Below, piece by piece: positions 8,975 through 18,659 of a stretch of DNA of 64,000 bases. The notes beneath the pieces were generated by a model. That model had not been told where the DNA came from, did not search any database, and was given only the letters and a program-made list of their open reading frames with translations. The stretch is from a virus. Each line of letters begins with the position of its first letter. Within the stretch, counting starts at the first letter, position 1. The stretch lies in IMG/VR virus record IMGVR_UViG_3300021084_000006, positions 1-64,000 of that record. One strand, written 5' to 3'. The translations under genes were made by a program, and so were the position numbers.

Positions 8975-11900
8975 GTGAAAGTAAACAAAAAAAGTTTAAT
9001 GCAGATGGGTGGTCAATCCTCAATGCAGCCTACAGGACAAAGTACAGATTCTGGTATGCAGCAGATTGTTGGGTTTATAAACTCTTCTGTAAATGAAGGA
9101 CAAGACCCGGTAGAAGTTGTTATGGGTTTATTACAACAAGAAGTAGATCAACAAACTATAGCACAAGCATTTATGCAATTGGGTTATGAAGAAGAACAAT
9201 TGATGCAATTGTTTAGTGCTGTTCAAGAAAGAAGTCAACCACAAGAACCAAGTTCACCAGATGAACAAACTAGAAATCCTCAAGAGATTGCTAGAAATCA
9301 GGCATTAGAAGAACAAGCAGAGGCTGAAGAGCAACAAGCTGCAATGGCTGAAAAAAATGCAATGGCTGAACAACTAGCCATGGATCAAGGTATGCCAGTT
9401 GCAAAGTCAGGTATAGAAATTAAACCTGAAAATAAAGGTAAGTTTACTAAGTGGGCTAAAGCACGTGGTATGTCTGTAGCTGAAGCATATAAAAAAGTAT
9501 TAGCTAATAAAGACAAGTATCCTCCTTCTGTAGTCAAGATGGCTAATTTTGCAAGAAATGCAGCTGGATGGAAAAAAGAAAAAGGTGGAGAGACAGAAGA
9601 GTTTGTAGCACACATGATGTATGATACTAAAACAGGTGATGCATATAAAGCTAATACTCCTGCTGATCATGAAAAGTATAAAAAGCTAGGCTACTTGCAT
9701 AAAGATGAATTGAAGAAAGCTCAAGAAGGTACAGAGATAGTAAAGAAAAATGGGTATGAATATAAGAAAGTATTAAACCCAGAAACAAATGAATCTACAT
9801 ATTTTTCTAGAAGAAATGGTTCAAGCAATTGGAAAGACTTACAAGAAGAAGGTAACATAATACCATTAAAAGCTGTACGTTCTGATATTTTTGCTGACAA
9901 CATAGAAGAATGGGAAGGTACAGAAGAGCAAAAGAAATGGGATCAAGAGGAAGCAAAAAGATACAAAGCATCTAGAGAACCAAAAAAAGAATCCTCTGAT
10001 GAAATTAATTATGATAACTACGGTATAAGAGTTGTGCAATTTCCTTATGGATACAGCTCAACCATGCCTCCTGGTCATATTCAAGCTCAGTTATACAATA
10101 AAGATACAACAAAGCTTGTTAATAGAGTTGATGGTCAAAAAGCTTATATAAATAGATGGGAAAATGGTAGTGGTAATGTACCTATGAATCCTTCTGAATA
10201 TGAAGGTCAAGATGATGTAAGAGTAGTTGATCTTGATGCATCACCTGAAGAAATTCAAAGATTTTTAAATGAAGCACAAACATTCCGAGGTACAGATAGA
10301 CGGGCACAAAGAAAAAATGTAAAAGGACTTTTAGCCGAAGCACCTACAGCATTAGGTGAAGGAAAAGAAGGTGCTTATGATTTTGTAGAAAGTAACTGTG
10401 CTACTGGTGTATGTACCGGTCTTGGTTTAAATCCCAATGCTTACAGAAATGCAGGAATAACAGATCCTACAGAAGTAATGGATGGTATTATCAAAGGAAA
10501 AAAATACAGAGACCGTATTAATAAAATTGTTGGTAATAGAGTAAATTCAGCAGAGGGCCTTCAAGCTATAATAGGCAATGGTACAGATGGAGCATATGTT
10601 CCATCAAATGATGCTGCTAAAAGAATATCAAATTTTCTAAATGGTATTAGTGTAGATGAAAGAGATAAATTATTAAAATCTATAAATAAACCAGTCAGTG
10701 AGCTTAAGTCTTTTGATGGTGTAATGGATGTATATAACTCTTTGCCAGAAGGTACAATACCTACAGCTATAGGTGCTGGTATAGATGAAATTGAAAACAA
10801 TACTGATTTTCAGTTTGATATGCAGGGTGTAAAGAATATACCTGGTTATTGGTATGATAAAGTAGGTGATGCTTGGAACAATTTCTTTGATCCAAGCAAC
10901 TATAGGCAATCAGGTGGTGAACAGGATAATGAAAGGATTAAAAATCCTAACATGATAACTAGATCTAATAATTATGCAAACCCATTAGCTTTTGAAACTG
11001 CTAATGACTTTAATCTTTTAGGTGCAGTTAACACATTAAATAGTGGTCTGACTAATATGTTTAGTGGTAAAGATGAAGATGGTGATGGTCTTAAAGATGG
11101 TTCATTTAGAAATCTTGGTGCAAAGAAAACATTAAATAAGTTAAACAAAGGTCAGTACTATGATTATAATATTCAGGTAGATCCTAATGATACTAATACT
11201 TATGCGTTTGATGAATTAGATTTATTTAATGCAAGTAAAACAATTGGTAAAGATAACTTAAGAACAACTGAAGAGTATAAGGAAGATATTAAGAAAAACT
11301 CACGTGTCAATTTTAATACAGAGACAGGTGAGTATGATGCTCTTTTATCTAGCAGAGATCCAAGTAACTATACATACCGTAATTTATTTGGTCAAAAGAA
11401 AGATGTATTTAATGATGAAAAATTAACTAATGCATTAGATGGAGAAAATCTAAACTATTTTGAAAATGTAGATGAAGATACTAGACAACAAATTTTAGAC
11501 TTTGGAGCAGCAGACGGAATGCCTGAAGGCACTACACTAAATATAGATAGAGATACTGGTGCAGTGCGTTATATGGGTCCTGATACACCGGAGAATAAGC
11601 AAAGAGATAATTATAGAACAATGATGGGCTATAACAAATATGGTCCTAGAGAAGAAGTAGAAGAAGTAGTAGAAGAATCTAAATCTATAATACCAACAAA
11701 TGTAAACGGACAACCTTTAGCAGCTTTAAGTACTGATCCACCAAGGGTACAGCCACCATCTTTTAAAGAATGGGTGATGCAAGATTCTCGTAATAGAACT
11801 GGTGCTAATGCTCCACAACAATATCAAGACTTTCTTAATGGTGTTAAATCAAGTCCAACCAGTCCAGTAAATCAAACACCAAAACAAAATATATTTGATA

Positions 11901-12796
11901 AAACAGGAGAGTTTTTTGAAGATAGATACAACGAAGCTATGCCATTTTTAAAAGAAGGTGTTGAAGAAGCTGGGAAAGCTGTAAGGAAAGCAGGAGATTT
12001 TGTTGAAGATAAAGTTAATACAGGATTAGATTTTTTAAAAGATATTAAATTTGAAGAAGGTGGTGATTTACCAAAAGCTCAAATGGGTTTTGGGAATCCT
12101 CAATTTGATCCAAATAATCCATTTGGTATACCTGATTTTTCACAAATGGGTCAGACATCTTATATAAATCCAGATACAGGAGCACCTTATACACCTGGTC
12201 CAAATGTACCAGCTGTAAATGAAGAAAATCCAATAATGCTAGATGAGGTAACTGTTACTGCAAAAGGTGATCCTCTTAATAGATTAAAGCCAATTGGTAT
12301 ACAACCATTATCCAACGGTTTAGATGATTTAAAATTAGCACCTATAAATGTACCTAGTCAATTTATGACGAATGAAGATTCAAATCAAGAATTAGAAAGA
12401 GCAGATTTTGATGATCCAAAAGTCAAAAGGACAAATAACTTTGAAGGAGGACTAAATAGATTTATGGATAGCAATTTTATGAAAGGTTATGCAGATATTT
12501 CAGAATTTGCTGTTGAAGGAGCAGGTGTAATAAATGATTGGTTTAGACAAAAAAATGTTCAAGATGCAAGAAGAGAAAACCGTAGAAGATTTGCTGTAGC
12601 AGATAATATATATGGTACATATGAAGATCCAGCTCTTAAAAGAGGTGTATGGGATGTTAATACAGGTCAGGCTCAGGGTGAGGCAGACAGAACAACTAGC
12701 TGGAGTATGACAGCTAAAGAAGGTGGAGAAGTAAATGTTAATAGTGAAATGCTTGCTGCGTTAATAGCAGCTGGTGCTGATATAGAAATGTTATAA
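8975..12796 (+). CDS. Virion or cargo protein with a possible papain-like cysteine-peptidase site
   Basis: The protein has 1273 residues and starts at GTG 8975; an in-frame ATG at 8999 is the alternative. The N-terminus is Gln/Met-rich with an acidic EEQAEAEEQ segment. A KWAKARGMSVAEAY...NFARNAAGW block near 150-195 has the look of a helical phage structural domain. Around 470-480, ESN-C475-A-TGVCTGLGL resembles the catalytic Cys region of NlpC/P60- or papain-like peptidases, but no His partner was identified. Short Gly motifs (KAQEGTEI, FEEGGDLPKAQMG, AKEGGEV) match others in neighbouring proteins. L1089-DEVTVTA resembles the plug-domain signature of TonB-dependent receptors. It lies among virion genes and is read with the next gene after a 2-base gap. 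I call it a virion component; enzymatic activity is a guess. Confidence 0.6.
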   Translation: MKVNKKSLMQMGGQSSMQPTGQSTDSGMQQIVGFINSSVNEGQDPVEVVMGLLQQEVDQQTIAQAFMQLGYEEEQLMQLFSAVQERSQPQEPSSPDEQTRNPQEIARNQALEEQAEAEEQQAAMAEKNAMAEQLAMDQGMPVAKSGIEIKPENKGKFTKWAKARGMSVAEAYKKVLANKDKYPPSVVKMANFARNAAGWKKEKGGETEEFVAHMMYDTKTGDAYKANTPADHEKYKKLGYLHKDELKKAQEGTEIVKKNGYEYKKVLNPETNESTYFSRRNGSSNWKDLQEEGNIIPLKAVRSDIFADNIEEWEGTEEQKKWDQEEAKRYKASREPKKESSDEINYDNYGIRVVQFPYGYSSTMPPGHIQAQLYNKDTTKLVNRVDGQKAYINRWENGSGNVPMNPSEYEGQDDVRVVDLDASPEEIQRFLNEAQTFRGTDRRAQRKNVKGLLAEAPTALGEGKEGAYDFVESNCATGVCTGLGLNPNAYRNAGITDPTEVMDGIIKGKKYRDRINKIVGNRVNSAEGLQAIIGNGTDGAYVPSNDAAKRISNFLNGISVDERDKLLKSINKPVSELKSFDGVMDVYNSLPEGTIPTAIGAGIDEIENNTDFQFDMQGVKNIPGYWYDKVGDAWNNFFDPSNYRQSGGEQDNERIKNPNMITRSNNYANPLAFETANDFNLLGAVNTLNSGLTNMFSGKDEDGDGLKDGSFRNLGAKKTLNKLNKGQYYDYNIQVDPNDTNTYAFDELDLFNASKTIGKDNLRTTEEYKEDIKKNSRVNFNTETGEYDALLSSRDPSNYTYRNLFGQKKDVFNDEKLTNALDGENLNYFENVDEDTRQQILDFGAADGMPEGTTLNIDRDTGAVRYMGPDTPENKQRDNYRTMMGYNKYGPREEVEEVVEESKSIIPTNVNGQPLAALSTDPPRVQPPSFKEWVMQDSRNRTGANAPQQYQDFLNGVKSSPTSPVNQTPKQNIFDKTGEFFEDRYNEAMPFLKEGVEEAGKAVRKAGDFVEDKVNTGLDFLKDIKFEEGGDLPKAQMGFGNPQFDPNNPFGIPDFSQMGQTSYINPDTGAPYTPGPNVPAVNEENPIMLDEVTVTAKGDPLNRLKPIGIQPLSNGLDDLKLAPINVPSQFMTNEDSNQELERADFDDPKVKRTNNFEGGLNRFMDSNFMKGYADISEFAVEGAGVINDWFRQKNVQDARRENRRRFAVADNIYGTYEDPALKRGVWDVNTGQAQGEADRTTSWSMTAKEGGEVNVNSEMLAALIAAGADIEML

Positions 12797-12798
12797 TT

Positions 12799-15309
12799 AT
12801 GGCAAAGATCAAAATAAATAAATTACCAAAAGGTTTTAAACTTGTTAATGGTAAGGTTGTAAAAGAGCAGGTAATGAATAACGGTGGTTATGTTACCGGT
12901 GACCAAAGAGATTATGGCTTGGTTACAACTCCTCAAGAGTATTATAATAATACAAACTTTAATAATGCTGATGATCAAAGTGTTAGATACAGTCTATCTA
13001 GTGTACCTAGAGATGTAGCTAACATAGAAGCAGAAGGTGGAGAAACTGTTCTTACTGACTTAAGTGGTGATGGACAATTTGGTCTTTATAACATTAATGG
13101 ACCAAGACATAGTAGTGGTGGTGTACCAATGTTTTTACCAGAGCAATCTTTTATATATTCAGATACAAATAAAATGAAATTTAATAAAGATGAAATGGCT
13201 GAATTTGGTATTGAGTCACGTAAAGGAAAAACACCGGCTACAATATCAAAGAAGTATCAGCTTAATCCATATTTAGGAGCAATAAATGATCAGTATGCAG
13301 ATGACATATCTACAATAAGTGCTGAACTTATGCTTAAAAAAAATATGAATGATTTATCAAGGTTGGCTTTTGGTCAAGAAGTAAAAAAGAATTTTGAAGA
13401 TGGTGTGCCATTAGCAGCACATCCATACCTAGTTTCTATAGGAGAGGATCCTATTGAATTTACTGCAAAGGTTGAAGAAATTTCTAAAAGACAAGCACAA
13501 ATGAACGCTCTTGCAGCATTGCCTCCTGAACAGCAACAACAATTAATGATGTTGCAACAAATGATGGCACAAGTTGATCAACAACCACAAGGTCAAGGTC
13601 AACCACAAGGTCAACCAGAAGAAGGAGTTGTAGAAGATGTTGTAGAAGTTGCAAAGTATGGGACTGAAGTAAACGGTTTAAGAAAATATCAAGATGGGAC
13701 AGAAGTTGTAAACCCATTAAAAGAAGATCACCCAAAGTATAACGAATGGAATGAAAAAATTTCTACAGGTAATTATGATGTAAAAACTGTAACACTTGAA
13801 AATGGTGGTAAAAGACTTATACTAACAGAAAAAAGAGTAGAACAACCAACTACAGAAATAGGTGAAGCAGGTAATCAAAGAGGAAGAGGAAGTACACCTA
13901 TATATAATGAAGATATTGCAGGTCAAAGAAGAGCTTTTAATGAGGCAAGTGATGATGGATGGCAATATCAATCAGGTTCTTTATCATCTGGTAACAGACC
14001 TTTACAACAAAGTAAAATATATAACAATCAAGTAGTAGATGGTGTGTTTGATCCAAGTATAACTGCTGATAAATCATCTGGTGTACATTCATATGGTTCT
14101 CCAGAAATTAAAAGTGCAGCTGCAGAAAAAGACTTCATGAATAGATGGGGAGATGTTGTTGCACAGATAGATGGATATGATTACAGCATGGATGCCAATG
14201 ATCCAAAAGTTAAGCAATTTCAACGTCTTGCTGAAGAAACTAGAAGAAAAGAACATCTAGAGCACTTTGGTAATTTAGATAACTATAAAAAATACTTCAC
14301 AGAAGATGGTGTTAGTGGATCTAAATTTGATGGTGCCTTTGGTTTACATACTTACAATACTCCACGTTTAAAAAAGAATGAGTTATTTAGTGAAGAAATA
14401 ACTTTAGATCCAGAAGAAAAGAAGAAAGAAGTAATTGAGAAAAAGGATCCAGAAGCTTATAAGCAACCTTATACTCCTCCTTTTATTCAAGATGAAATTA
14501 ACTTAAATGCATTAGGTATGATAGATGACAATCTATATATGCCTTGGGCACCAACAGCAGAAAGACAAAAAATTGATTATGTCTTGGATGATTATCTAGG
14601 ACAAGTTAATGCAAACAATTCCTCACTTGCTACTGCATCAGAGCAAGTAGGTAATACTATTGGTGGGCCTGCAGCAATAGCTGCAATTTCTGATCTACAA
14701 GGTAGAACTATGAAAGCAAATGCTGCTGCTATAGGTTCTACTAACTCACGAAATGTAGCTACTTTGAATCAAGTAGGAACTCTACAACCTCAATTGGATA
14801 TGAAAGTAAACTTTGAGAATGATAGAAGAACTACAAAAGTATATGATGATGTTAACAAGACATTACAAGATCATGATAACTTTTTAAATGATAAAATAGC
14901 TAAGAGTGCAGAATTAAGAAACGCACTTATAACTAATAGAGCAGGTGCAGCTAATCTAAATGCATTAACTAAGAATTTTGATATAGATACTACAACAGGT
15001 GGTATAGTAGAATTCACTGATGGTGATGCTTTAGAAAAAGTAGGATTACCAAAAGATCAGCAAAAAGCATTCTTAGATAGTTATACTGAACTTCAAAAGA
15101 ATTTGGGACCAGATGTAAAAGTTGATGCTGATTTAATAAAAGCATATATGACACTTGGTCAACCTACAGCAGCATCTAATCAAACAAATGCAGCAGCTGA
15201 ATTTGCAAGATTAGGAAGCCCACAGTTTTATCCAACAGGTAAATCTAAAGTGGGGAAAGAGATTAAAAGAATGGTAGTCCCATTCTATACAGGCAAGATG
15301 GGATCATAA
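12799..15309 (+). CDS. Virion structural or cargo protein (crAss-like type)
   Basis: This is an 836-residue protein. Near residues 75-135 is a conserved-looking block (EAEGGETVLTDL, then INGPRHSSGGVPMFLPEQSF, then IYSDTNKM) followed by TPATISKKYQLNPY. I recognise this arrangement from large structural proteins of crAss-like and flavobacterial phages. Residues about 245-280 are a Gln-rich low-complexity run. AKYGTEV and RKYQDGTEVV motifs near 290-305 repeat those in the two preceding proteins. The C-terminal third is helical and Ala/Asn-rich, which suits an elongated internal or tail component. It starts 2 bases after the upstream stop with ATT-ATG and no Shine-Dalgarno. No enzymatic motif was seen. 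The exact virion location is unknown. Confidence 0.6.
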   Translation: MAKIKINKLPKGFKLVNGKVVKEQVMNNGGYVTGDQRDYGLVTTPQEYYNNTNFNNADDQSVRYSLSSVPRDVANIEAEGGETVLTDLSGDGQFGLYNINGPRHSSGGVPMFLPEQSFIYSDTNKMKFNKDEMAEFGIESRKGKTPATISKKYQLNPYLGAINDQYADDISTISAELMLKKNMNDLSRLAFGQEVKKNFEDGVPLAAHPYLVSIGEDPIEFTAKVEEISKRQAQMNALAALPPEQQQQLMMLQQMMAQVDQQPQGQGQPQGQPEEGVVEDVVEVAKYGTEVNGLRKYQDGTEVVNPLKEDHPKYNEWNEKISTGNYDVKTVTLENGGKRLILTEKRVEQPTTEIGEAGNQRGRGSTPIYNEDIAGQRRAFNEASDDGWQYQSGSLSSGNRPLQQSKIYNNQVVDGVFDPSITADKSSGVHSYGSPEIKSAAAEKDFMNRWGDVVAQIDGYDYSMDANDPKVKQFQRLAEETRRKEHLEHFGNLDNYKKYFTEDGVSGSKFDGAFGLHTYNTPRLKKNELFSEEITLDPEEKKKEVIEKKDPEAYKQPYTPPFIQDEINLNALGMIDDNLYMPWAPTAERQKIDYVLDDYLGQVNANNSSLATASEQVGNTIGGPAAIAAISDLQGRTMKANAAAIGSTNSRNVATLNQVGTLQPQLDMKVNFENDRRTTKVYDDVNKTLQDHDNFLNDKIAKSAELRNALITNRAGAANLNALTKNFDIDTTTGGIVEFTDGDALEKVGLPKDQQKAFLDSYTELQKNLGPDVKVDADLIKAYMTLGQPTAASNQTNAAAEFARLGSPQFYPTGKSKVGKEIKRMVVPFYTGKMGS

Positions 15310-15368
15310 ACCTTAAAGGTTTTAATTTATACCTTGTTAAACATATATAATTATAGTAAATTTACATT

Positions 15369-18300
15369 ATGGCAACATACGTACCAGGATCAAAAGCATA
15401 CTTACCGGACATTAAACCGTTTACTCCAGATTTTAAGTTTCTATCTGCGGTATTAGATCAAAGACAAGATAAGTATACTACTAGTTGGAAGGCAACAAAT
15501 GATGTCTACAATAAAGTAGTGTATGCTGATCTATCAAGACAAGATACTACAGAACAAAGAGATCAATATATAGAAACGTTAGGTCCTTCACTAGAGAAGA
15601 TTGCTGGTATGGATTTATCATTAGCACAAAACGCTGATTCAGCTAAAGCTGTATTTGCACCTTTCTTTGAAGATAAACTAATTGTAAAAGATATGGTTTA
15701 TACTGCTAACTATAGAAAGCAAATGGATTATGCTAATAGACTTTTGCAATCAAACAATCAAGAACAAAGAGAAAAATACTGGAACCCAGGCATCAAAGCT
15801 TTACAGTATAGAATGGAAGATTTTGTAAATGGTTCTGCAGATGAAGCAATGAATGCATCATTAGCTAGATATGTAGAAGATGCAGATTTAGTTCAGATGT
15901 CTGAAAAAATATTATCAGAAATGGATCCTCCTTTAAAAATTAAGATGGATCATTTTGGAACAAATCCAGATGGAACTGTAAATACAGATTTTATTATAAC
16001 AACGCAGAATGGTGAGTTAGTTACTGGACCAGCTTTACAATATATACAAACAGCATTGGCAGATGATCCAAGAGTTCAGCAAGCCTATCAAACAAGTGCA
16101 TATGTAGAAAGCAGGGACCGTGCTGCAGAATTAATGCAAGCAGGACAAGCTGCAAGCGTTCAGCAAGGACAAGAGATGTGGGCTAATGAAAGAATAGCTT
16201 TAGTAACTGGAGCAAATCAAGAGCAAACAAAAGAAAAGAAAAAGCAACTTGCTGAAGATAATAAAACCAATGAAAACTGGGCAGCATATCAAAAAGATCA
16301 AGGTATTATACCGGGATCTGATGAAGATAAAGAGCAGAAAGACAACTTAAGTGCTTATGAAGCTACTAAAGCTGAGTTAGAACAAAACATGAAAGTTGAG
16401 CAAATTGCTCAAACACCTGTTGGTGAAGGTTTAGAAAGCAATCTTAATAGAGCTTATGAACTAACTATGTTATTTAACATGGATAGAGATATGAAAATAG
16501 GAGCTCAGAACTATAGCATGAGAGATTTTGAATCTTCAATGGAGGCTAATCCTTATGCGGTTGCACAGAAGAAGCATATGATGGATATGCAAAAGGTAAG
16601 ATTCCAAGCTAGAGAAAGAAGAAACCTTGAAAGTATTAAGCAAAGAAATAGAATTGATTTAGCAAAAGCAAAAGGAGAAATCTTAAGTCCAGAACAAAAA
16701 GCACAACAAGATGCTTTATTGAAAGCATTAGGACAAACTGTTGTTAGAAGAGGTGAGGCTAACACTACAGAATTACCTGAAGGTGCTGTAGTAGTAGCTG
16801 TAACAGAAGATCAATTTATTCAAGATGATAATAAACTTCTAGTACGTGAAGTAGATGCTATTTTAAATTCATATGTGCAAATAAATCCAAATGGTGATAA
16901 TGGCAATCAAGAGTGGACTATAGATTTTAATGGTACACAAATTACAGGTAACATTGAGACGCTTAGAAATCAAATGCTTAAGCAAGAAGATCTTACTACT
17001 AAACAACAGGAGGATGGCGTTGTAGCTGATTATGAAAATAGAGAGGCAATAAATGCTGCGTTTACAAACAGATATGAATTTATTACTAATGCAGAAGGAG
17101 TTAAAAGTAAAAACCCTTCTTATCAGCAATCAGCTCAATGGGCAAGTTTAAATAATGACTTCTTACAATTAAGAACAGACAAAACAGTATTAGACAGAAA
17201 CTTCCAGAGTGCAACACAAACCCAGTATGAGACTTATGAAAAAACAAAAGTAAGAACTCTAAAAGATGATGATGAAGTTAAACTACAAATGGAAGCAGGG
17301 TTTGGTGATATATATGATGATACTGACCCAGATAATGTAAGACTTTTAAGTAAAGCAGAGTATGTTGCTGCTATGATAGAAAAGGCAGAAGCCAATCAAC
17401 TAATTAATATAGGTGATGAAGGTTTACTGTATGGTAGAAATAATGTCCCAGAAGGTGAGGGTGATGACTTTACAGATAAGTACTATAGAAAAACTAAAAC
17501 AAGATATGTAGAAGGTCAATCTACTTATCAAAGCTATGGTATAGGTGGTGGTTCTACTGGTGACAGTGGATACTATGTACCAGTATTAGATGCTGATGGT
17601 AATGAAGTAAAAGAAGTTAATATTTATGCAGTTAAAAAACATGCAGAAGAAGTATATGATAGACTAACAGAAGATCATAATAAAGGATTAACTGCTCAAA
17701 AAGGTTGGGAAGGTTATGAAACTGCAACACTTAAAAGTGTACAAATGGGTAGACAAAACCTTATTGGTGAAATTGAAACGGGAGTAACTTATGGAGGTAA
17801 TATAGATCCTAAAGTCTCAGGTTCTGCAGGTAATAAAATCTATACTGATCTTTTAAATCAAATAGCAGTAATGGAAGGTGCTGGGCAAAATCCACAATAC
17901 TATGCTGGTGAAATAGGTATAGATAGTGACATGGATGATCAACTAGAAGGTACTGACTTAGCTTTATATAAAAGAGCACTAAATGCTTATAGAGCAGATA
18001 TGCTTAACTATGTCACAAATGAAAAAGCAGGAAACTCTATTTCAACTATGCCTAGAGCATCTATAGAATACAAACCTGTATATGGAGATCCAGAAACAGT
18101 AGATAAAACAAAAGCTGGTAATATTATTACGTTTGGTGGGGATTGGTTAGAGTCCAAGAAAGCTGGTTCAGAAACTACTGGTGAGTATGGTACATTTAGT
18201 CAAACAGAGATTAATAAATTAAAGAAAGGTATTTCTATTCTATTTGATCAAAAAGATGATATAAGCTCCAGGTCTGCAGCTAATAGTGCTATTGTATCAT

Positions 18301-18644
18301 CACCTATTATAAGTGAGATAATGGCAAGTCAAAATCATTATGTAGAATATAAACCAAACTATGGTACCAAGGAAGATGGTAATGTTAATACAGGTACATT
18401 AAGATTTGTTCAGAACAGTCCAACAGAATATATGATGAACTGGCAATTTAATGAATATGTAGAAGGCGGATCATACAGAATGACACCAATTAGATCAAGA
18501 ACCATAACTTTACCAGCTGGAACACCATATGACGGAACACTGGAAACATTAAAGAAAGCTTTAATAGAAAGGGAGTTTAATCCTTTAGGTGCAGAAAATT
18601 TGAGAAGAAGAAAAAAAGATAAAGCAATAAATGCTAAAAAATAA
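15369..18644 (+). CDS. Large internal or structural virion protein, coiled-coil rich
   Basis: The protein has 1091 residues. The N-terminal block (YLPDIKPFTPDFKFLSAVL, then LDQRQDKY and a helical run) resembles the start of internal or tail-associated proteins in crAss-like phages. Long charged helices rich in Lys, Glu and Gln occupy roughly 240-480 and suggest coiled coils. The C-terminal half is mixed, with a GYYVP segment and ends in a basic RRRKKDKAINAKK tail. A 60-base AT-rich gap precedes it, containing TTGTTAAACATATATAATTATAG, which may hold a promoter of its own. The next gene, the giant RNA polymerase protein, follows after 15 bases. No catalytic motif was found; the role is inferred from neighbours and the N-terminal block. 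Confidence 0.55.
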   Translation: MATYVPGSKAYLPDIKPFTPDFKFLSAVLDQRQDKYTTSWKATNDVYNKVVYADLSRQDTTEQRDQYIETLGPSLEKIAGMDLSLAQNADSAKAVFAPFFEDKLIVKDMVYTANYRKQMDYANRLLQSNNQEQREKYWNPGIKALQYRMEDFVNGSADEAMNASLARYVEDADLVQMSEKILSEMDPPLKIKMDHFGTNPDGTVNTDFIITTQNGELVTGPALQYIQTALADDPRVQQAYQTSAYVESRDRAAELMQAGQAASVQQGQEMWANERIALVTGANQEQTKEKKKQLAEDNKTNENWAAYQKDQGIIPGSDEDKEQKDNLSAYEATKAELEQNMKVEQIAQTPVGEGLESNLNRAYELTMLFNMDRDMKIGAQNYSMRDFESSMEANPYAVAQKKHMMDMQKVRFQARERRNLESIKQRNRIDLAKAKGEILSPEQKAQQDALLKALGQTVVRRGEANTTELPEGAVVVAVTEDQFIQDDNKLLVREVDAILNSYVQINPNGDNGNQEWTIDFNGTQITGNIETLRNQMLKQEDLTTKQQEDGVVADYENREAINAAFTNRYEFITNAEGVKSKNPSYQQSAQWASLNNDFLQLRTDKTVLDRNFQSATQTQYETYEKTKVRTLKDDDEVKLQMEAGFGDIYDDTDPDNVRLLSKAEYVAAMIEKAEANQLINIGDEGLLYGRNNVPEGEGDDFTDKYYRKTKTRYVEGQSTYQSYGIGGGSTGDSGYYVPVLDADGNEVKEVNIYAVKKHAEEVYDRLTEDHNKGLTAQKGWEGYETATLKSVQMGRQNLIGEIETGVTYGGNIDPKVSGSAGNKIYTDLLNQIAVMEGAGQNPQYYAGEIGIDSDMDDQLEGTDLALYKRALNAYRADMLNYVTNEKAGNSISTMPRASIEYKPVYGDPETVDKTKAGNIITFGGDWLESKKAGSETTGEYGTFSQTEINKLKKGISILFDQKDDISSRSAANSAIVSSPIISEIMASQNHYVEYKPNYGTKEDGNVNTGTLRFVQNSPTEYMMNWQFNEYVEGGSYRMTPIRSRTITLPAGTPYDGTLETLKKALIEREFNPLGAENLRRRKKDKAINAKK

Positions 18645-18659
18645 TATTCAATTCTGAAA

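Noticed and set aside
11650-11690. Glu/Val codon run (gaagaagtag units) as a tandem DNA repeat
   Set aside because: Only a few irregular units inside an acidic linker of the 8975 protein.
13590-13625. Gln/Gly repeat as a functional tandem repeat
   Set aside because: It is a short low-complexity linker (QGQGQPQGQP) with irregular units, as common in structural proteins.
15309-15330. AAACCTTAAAGGTTTT as a terminator
   Set aside because: The stem is about 5 bp, A/T-rich and has no long T run; the gap at 8914 begins with a similar AAACCTTAAA but lacks the second arm.
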